Source: Leptospiraceae bacterium (GTDB taxonomy: Bacteria; Spirochaetota; Leptospiria; Turneriellales; Turneriellaceae). From it: a DNA stretch of 9,566 nucleotides. The notes beneath the pieces were generated by a model, which saw only the letters and a list, made by a program, of their open reading frames with translations, was not told the DNA's origin and did not search any database. The DNA lies in assembly GCA_016788945.1 (NCBI GenBank), contig JAEUSA010000408.1:1-9566 (forward strand), written 5' to 3'. Each line of letters opens with the position of its first letter. Position 1 is the first letter of the stretch. Both the position numbers and the translations under genes were made by a program. Below, piece after piece: positions 5,314 through 9,566 of this stretch.

Positions 5314-7965
5314 ATGCAATTACGGATCTTCCTCGCGGCTGCGTTTGTCTCGGCCCTCTCGGCCAACGCACCCGCCCCTGAGGAATTTCCGGTTCAGGTG
5401 ATTGATACCGGCAACACGCTGCAGGCCGTGCCGCTAACCGCGGCGGCCGGCGAAAAACATTCCTGGTTTGCAACCGATAAGGTAGTCGACCCTCTGCGGT
5501 TATCTTCAAAACAATTGCGCGGCGATAAGCGTCGTGAAGCGGCGCCCGAAGGTTTTGTGCCTGTCAAGGTGCCGGACAACCTCATCAAGCAATTTGGCGA
5601 ACAGAAAAAAAACGCCACATTCTGGCTTTATAAGGCATTCATCGCGCCGTCGAACCCGCGTGCAACCCTGGCATTGCGGCTCGGCAAAATTAACGATACC
5701 GATGAAGTATTCCTGAACGGGGTTTCTATCGGCAAAAGCGGTGATGCCGGTGTGCCGGGTGACCACGCGTGGGATAAAGTGCGTATCTATGACATTCCCG
5801 CGACGCTCATCAAACCGCTCGAAAAAAATATCCTGCTCATCAAAGTCGACAGCTATTTTGGTAATGAATTCGGTATTATCCGCGATCGCGTGGAAATCGG
5901 CGACAGCGCGCTCATGAACCGCGAGATGATCGTCTCCGACGTCACCGTGCTGGTGTTTTTAGCATCATACCTGACGTTCGGCGCATACTTTCTCTTTCTC
6001 TACATACGCAGGCCACAGGAAAAGGCATATTTTCTGTTCTTCATTTTTATCGTAATGCTCGTGTTCTATCAGTTTCTGCAGACGCAGGTCAAATATTATG
6101 TGTCGACGGATTTTATGCTGCTCAAAAGACTTGAATACGTCGCGTTGCTGACTCTGTTTCCCGCGTTTTATTTCTATATCCGCGAATTTTTCCGCGTGCA
6201 AGATAACAAGGTATTCCGTTACGTACATTATGGCATGTTTGTGCTTTTTGCTCTGAATGCCTTTGTGCTCACCTTCGTATTCTTTACCTCTGAGGTACCG
6301 GTATGGACAAAATTCAACGAGAAGATTCACCTGCAAGGTACGATGCCTGTGATGCTTGTCGTCTGCCTGTCGATAGTCGTCTACCGCATTTTCAAGCGTG
6401 ATAAAGACGCCCGCATCATTCTCAGTGGCTTTCTGTTTCTCGTCGCAACGCTCATCGTCGACAACCTGGTCTATTACGGTATTCTCAACATTCCCCGCAT
6501 CAGCAGTTATGTAACTTTCATGTTCCTGATATCGCTGGCGTTTATTCTGGCCAACCAGTTCGTGCGCGTGCACAATCAGGTCGAAGAACTCAACCGGACG
6601 CTCGAACAGAAGGTCGACGAACGCACGCGGGAGCTCAAAGAATCTTTGCAGCGGGTTCAGGAACTCAAGTCGCAGCAAGACGGTGATTACTTTCTTACTT
6701 CGCTGCTGATTGAGCCGTTGTCGGCCAACAAGGTTGTCAGCGAGCGCACCAAGGTTGATTTTTTCGTCAAAGAGAAGAAAGAGTTTTCCTTCCGCCGCTG
6801 GAACCGCGAAATCGGTGGCGATATGTGCGTGGCGCATACGATTGAACTGCGTTCACGCCGTTTTACCGTAGCGCTGAATGCCGATGCCATGGGTAAGTCG
6901 ATGCAGGGGGCAGGTGGCGCGCTGGTCATCGGTTCGGTTTTTGCCAGCATCATCGAGCGCACGCGCAGCGCCGCGGTTGCGCGCGACATGGCGCCGGAGA
7001 CTTGGTTGAAAAGCGCTTTTTTCGAGCTGAACCGTGTATTTGAAAGTTTTGACGGTTCGATGCTGGTTTCGGTCGTTCTTGCGGCAATCGACGACGAGGC
7101 GGGTGTCATGTACTACATCAACGCCGAGCATCCCTGGACGGTGCTCTACCGCAAGGGCAGGGCGTCTTTCACCGACGAAGAGTTTGCTTTGCGCAAGCTC
7201 GGCACCATGGGAGTCAATGACAACGTTCAGGTCAAAGTTTTTTATCTTGAAGATGGTGACGTGGTTATCATGGGATCGGACGGTCGCGACGACCTGATTC
7301 TCGGCACAGACCATGAGGGGCAGCGGATTATTAACGAAGATGAGACGCTGTTCTTGCGCCATGTGGAAAAATCCGAGGGCAAACTCGATGCACTCGTCGA
7401 TTGCCTGAAGCAGGCCGGAGACCTCAGCGACGACCTGTCATTTATCCGCATCGAATACTCAGCACCCGCCGAACGCCAGCAGCCCATCAGACTTGCAGAA
7501 TCGCAGGCGATTGAAAATTTCAAAACAGATCTCAAAAAGCGCTCGAGCCCGCTGACACTTTCGGAAATCGATGCGATGCTCTCTGAGCACAGCGCGAACG
7601 TCACGCAGATGCACCAGGCAATCCGCTGGTTATACCAGATCAAACAATACGCCAAAGGAGCAGAATGGGCCGAGCGGTTTGTCGAAGCTTTCCCCATGGA
7701 ATCCGAATTTCTTTATTTGGCAGGGTTCGGCTGCAAAATGGCAGGAGATTATGCACGCGGTCTCGATTTTGCACAGCGGCTCTATGCGCGCGTGTCGGCG
7801 CATGAGAAGAACCTCGTGAATCTGATCGACCTGTTGCTGATACGCCATCGCAAAGACGAGGCAGAGCAAATGTTACAGACCCTGATGAAACATTTTCCGC
7901 ATAATGAAAAGATACCGAGGCTGAATGAGGCCGTACGCAGTGCGGGCGGGGTGGCTACGGCATGA
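5314..7965 (+). CDS. 7TMR-DISM-type receptor with variant SpoIIE/PP2C serine phosphatase domain and C-terminal helical repeats
   Basis: Predicted sensor phosphatase of 883 aa. ATG 5314 is chosen because it opens a clean signal peptide (MQLRIFLAAAFVSALSANA); GTG 5251 or ATG 5275 would place it internally. Residues about 75-200 form a periplasmic galactose-binding-like jelly roll (FWLYKAF near 103, IND-DEVFLNG at 126-136). Seven membrane helices follow at about 210-231, 238-257, 275-293, 303-325, 343-362, 368-390 and 399-418, the 7TMR-DISM arrangement. A coiled coil (LEQKVDERTREL, 430-441) leads to a SpoIIE domain. Its motifs are variant: GGDM (D503), NADAMGK (D524) in place of ADVSGHG, GSDGRDD (D656) in place of YTDGLIE, and LSDDLSF (D706/D707). 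The metal-binding aspartates are kept, so activity is likely. From about 730 to 880 there are helical TPR-like repeats. The stop overlaps pyrB by four bases. Ligand and substrate are unknown. Confidence 0.9.
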   Translation: MQLRIFLAAAFVSALSANAPAPEEFPVQVIDTGNTLQAVPLTAAAGEKHSWFATDKVVDPLRLSSKQLRGDKRREAAPEGFVPVKVPDNLIKQFGEQKKNATFWLYKAFIAPSNPRATLALRLGKINDTDEVFLNGVSIGKSGDAGVPGDHAWDKVRIYDIPATLIKPLEKNILLIKVDSYFGNEFGIIRDRVEIGDSALMNREMIVSDVTVLVFLASYLTFGAYFLFLYIRRPQEKAYFLFFIFIVMLVFYQFLQTQVKYYVSTDFMLLKRLEYVALLTLFPAFYFYIREFFRVQDNKVFRYVHYGMFVLFALNAFVLTFVFFTSEVPVWTKFNEKIHLQGTMPVMLVVCLSIVVYRIFKRDKDARIILSGFLFLVATLIVDNLVYYGILNIPRISSYVTFMFLISLAFILANQFVRVHNQVEELNRTLEQKVDERTRELKESLQRVQELKSQQDGDYFLTSLLIEPLSANKVVSERTKVDFFVKEKKEFSFRRWNREIGGDMCVAHTIELRSRRFTVALNADAMGKSMQGAGGALVIGSVFASIIERTRSAAVARDMAPETWLKSAFFELNRVFESFDGSMLVSVVLAAIDDEAGVMYYINAEHPWTVLYRKGRASFTDEEFALRKLGTMGVNDNVQVKVFYLEDGDVVIMGSDGRDDLILGTDHEGQRIINEDETLFLRHVEKSEGKLDALVDCLKQAGDLSDDLSFIRIEYSAPAERQQPIRLAESQAIENFKTDLKKRSSPLTLSEIDAMLSEHSANVTQMHQAIRWLYQIKQYAKGAEWAERFVEAFPMESEFLYLAGFGCKMAGDYARGLDFAQRLYARVSAHEKNLVNLIDLLLIRHRKDEAEQMLQTLMKHFPHNEKIPRLNEAVRSAGGVATA

Positions 7966-8891
7966 GCTGGCGCCGGCAATCGATTCTTTCGGCCGGGCAG
8001 TTCAGCGCGCGCGACCTCGAAGAAATCCTCAACCTTTCGGGTAAACTTGAAACGGCGCTCAAAAATAGCCGCAATCTGAAACTCTTGGACGATTACGTGC
8101 TGGCGACGCTGTTCTTTGAGCCATCGACGCGCACGCGGTTGTCTTTCGAGGCCGCGATGCACAGGCTGGGGGGCAGGGTGATATCTGCCGTCGGCATGCA
8201 ATTCTCGTCGCTCGCCAAAGGCGAAACTTTATTCGACACACTCAAAATGGTTGAGTCTTATAGCGATATCTGCGCAATTCGCCATTCGGTCGAGGGGGCA
8301 TCGTCGCTCGCAGCACGCAGCATCCGAATTCCGGTGATCAACGCCGGTGATGGGGCGGGGGAGCACCCGACGCAGGGACTTTTAGATTTGTATACGATTC
8401 ACCGCCGGGGTTACCTCGAACGGCCGCAGATGACGGTGGCATTCATTGGCGATATCAAGTACGGTCGCACGATTCATTCGCTGGTGCAATTGCTGTCACA
8501 TTTCAAGGTAAACCTTGTTTTTATCTCACCGCGCGAGCTGTCGCTACCAGAAAAGTATCATGATCTGCTGAAGCGTGCGGGGGTGTCTTATAGCGAGACA
8601 GAAGATATTTCTGCCCTCCGCGAAGCGCACGTCGGTTACGTCACGCGCATTCAAGAAGAGCGTTTCATCGATCATCGCGAATACGAAAAATTCAAAGATG
8701 CATATGTCGTTGATGCGGAGCTTGTCGGGCAGTGCCGCAAAGACCTGATTGTAATGCATCCGCTGCCGCGCCTGACAGAGGTTTCTACCGATTTGGACGC
8801 GCACCCCTCAGCAGTCTATTTCGAACAGGCAAATAACGGGCTATACGTGCGTATGGCGCTGATTCTCGGCTTACTGGATATTAATTACTGA
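7962..8891 (+). CDS. pyrB: Aspartate carbamoyltransferase catalytic subunit
   Basis: Transfers the carbamoyl group of carbamoyl phosphate to L-aspartate, the committed step of de novo pyrimidine synthesis, in the cytoplasm. The length of 309 aa is normal for the catalytic chain. The E. coli active-site set can be followed: the carbamoyl phosphate loop FEPSTRTR (S55-T58), the loop SSLAKGET (K86), IRH (R107), GEHPTQG (H135, Q138), KYGR (R169), TRIQ (R229, Q231) and HPLPR (L268-P269). The C-terminus ends in the usual NNGLYVRMALILGLL helix. The ATG at 7962 overlaps the stop of the receptor phosphatase as ATGA, so translational coupling is likely; GGGGTGG shortly upstream may help ribosome binding. 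No regulatory pyrI chain follows: the next gene is hisD on the other strand. No attenuator or PyrR site can be placed, since there is no leader. Confidence 0.97.
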   Translation: MSWRRQSILSAGQFSARDLEEILNLSGKLETALKNSRNLKLLDDYVLATLFFEPSTRTRLSFEAAMHRLGGRVISAVGMQFSSLAKGETLFDTLKMVESYSDICAIRHSVEGASSLAARSIRIPVINAGDGAGEHPTQGLLDLYTIHRRGYLERPQMTVAFIGDIKYGRTIHSLVQLLSHFKVNLVFISPRELSLPEKYHDLLKRAGVSYSETEDISALREAHVGYVTRIQEERFIDHREYEKFKDAYVVDAELVGQCRKDLIVMHPLPRLTEVSTDLDAHPSAVYFEQANNGLYVRMALILGLLDINY

Positions 8892-8929
8892 GATTACGGT
8901 TCAAGGTTTCGGCAAGGCCAACCGCGGTC
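8892..8929. other. Short convergent spacer between pyrB and hisD
   Basis: This 38-bp gap must end two convergent transcripts. Only a weak 5-bp inverted repeat is visible (CGGTT at 8897-8901 and AACCG at 8920-8924) with a long loop and no U-tract, so I do not call an intrinsic terminator. Rho-dependent or overlapping termination would fit. Confidence 0.4.
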
Positions 8930-9566
8930 TTATTCGAAGCGCGTTAATACCGAATAACCATGTTCGGCAAAGAGTCCTTCGGCGCGCGACATTTCGGCGA
9001 TCGCGTCTTTGCCCTGCGATAATCCTGCTGCGGTGAGCTTTTGCCAAGTGATGCGACGGTAAAACGTATAGACACTCACGCCTGAGGTAAACCGTGCGCC
9101 GCCGGCTGTGGGCAGAATATGATTCGTGCCCGAATAATAATCGCCTGCGGCGACCGGAGCATGGTCGCCGACAAATACGCTGCCTGCCGCTTTTACCTTG
9201 GCCAATAGATCGTCATTGCGCGCCGTCTGAATTTCGAGGTGCTCGGGCGCATAGCGATTGGAGATCTCCATCGCTTCGTCGAGCGATTCGACGAGCAGGA
9301 CACGGCCATTGCGCCTGATCGATTCGAGTGTAATTGTTTTGCGTTTTTCGTCGTCTGGGCGCTTGCTCAGCGAGGCGACGATTTCGCTGCCGACTTGTTC
9401 AGCTAATGCAGCCGAGGTTGTGAGCAGAATTGCTTGTGCGTTTTCGTCGTGTTCGGCCTGAGCCATGAGATCGTGTGCGACATAGCGCGGATGCGCGGTG
9501 TCGTCGGCAATGATTACCACCTCGCTCGGCCCCGCGAATGAATCGATACCGCACAGGTTTTCCCCA
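8930..9566 (-). CDS. hisD: Histidinol dehydrogenase, C-terminal part (5' partial at window edge)
   Basis: Zinc-dependent enzyme oxidising L-histidinol to L-histidine with two NAD+, the last step of histidine synthesis. Only about the last 212 residues are in the window; the frame stays open to the right edge, so the start is beyond it. At the edge the text reads IDSFAGPSEVVIIADD, the hallmark NAD-domain motif. The zinc ligands Gln and His are in MAQAEHD (codons at 9458-9460 and 9449-9451). The catalytic Glu-His pair is in APEHLE, and the following Asp and His sit in GDYYSGTNHILP. The C-terminal zinc-binding His is at 8960-8962, in AEGLFAEH, one residue later than in the E. coli AEGLTAH spacing. 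GTG 9520 is an internal Val, not a start. The gene ends 38 bp from pyrB, convergently. Confidence 0.96.
   Translation of the reverse strand, partial: GENLCGIDSFAGPSEVVIIADDTAHPRYVAHDLMAQAEHDENAQAILLTTSAALAEQVGSEIVASLSKRPDDEKRKTITLESIRRNGRVLLVESLDEAMEISNRYAPEHLEIQTARNDDLLAKVKAAGSVFVGDHAPVAAGDYYSGTNHILPTAGGARFTSGVSVYTFYRRITWQKLTAAGLSQGKDAIAEMSRAEGLFAEHGYSVLTRFE

Noticed and set aside
5234..5509. N-terminal extension of the larger lipoprotein up to an in-frame start at 5509
   Set aside because: It would bury a clear lipoprotein signal peptide 92 residues inside the protein and overlap the divergent receptor's signal peptide; the sequence is Arg/Pro-rich and looks non-coding on that strand.
5965..6837. 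A 290-codon open frame on the minus strand opposite the 7TM region
   Set aside because: It mirrors the membrane helices of the receptor; its highly charged, His/Gln-rich translation is the usual antisense image of hydrophobic codons.
9518..9520. GTG at 9520 as the start of hisD
   Set aside because: The frame continues to the edge with the conserved GPSEVVIIAD motif, so this codon is an internal valine.

Overview
The window looks like a chromosomal segment of a spirochaete, most probably in the Leptospiraceae (a Turneriella/Leptonema-like, moderately GC-rich relative). The argument is family knowledge plus style: two large membrane-bound SpoIIE/PP2C serine phosphatases with C-terminal TPRs, one with a 7TMR-DISM sensor and the variant active-site text NADAMGKSMQGAGGALV that I associate with leptospiral phosphatases, together with short Cys-lipoproteins. 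The taxonomic call is inference; no rRNA or other marker gene is present. No tRNA, CRISPR array, insertion sequence, prophage or attachment site was seen, and base composition looks even throughout.

Layout. (1) 3-3722, plus strand: the 3' part of a multi-pass membrane SpoIIE phosphatase with a HAMP-like linker, coiled coil and TPRs (its start lies outside the window), followed after about 39 bp by a secreted caspase-like (C14) protein that carries an EF-hand-like loop, a Pro-rich linker, a PEGA-like domain and a terminal beta-sandwich. (2) 3750-5233, minus strand: two predicted lipoproteins of unknown function in tandem, convergent with the caspase gene across a perfect 8-bp hairpin. (3) 5314-8891, plus strand and divergent from the lipoproteins: a 7TMR-DISM-type receptor phosphatase with variant SpoIIE motifs, whose stop codon overlaps the start of pyrB (ATGA). 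(4) 8930-9566, minus strand: the C-terminal part of hisD, running off the right edge and convergent with pyrB.

How they may work together. Both phosphatases would sense envelope or periplasmic signals and dephosphorylate a cytoplasmic partner-switching (STAS-type) protein, but no STAS protein, anti-sigma kinase or sigma factor is encoded here, so the targets must lie elsewhere. The caspase-like protein has an export signal and would act outside the cytoplasm, so a direct link to the cytoplasmic phosphatase domain is not expected; co-expression is the most the layout suggests. pyrB and hisD are ordinary biosynthetic genes. The points most worth following are the phosphatase-caspase pairing, the domain structure of the caspase, the variant phosphatase active site, and the tight coupling of pyrB to a receptor gene. 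Nothing here clearly amounts to a complete new system.
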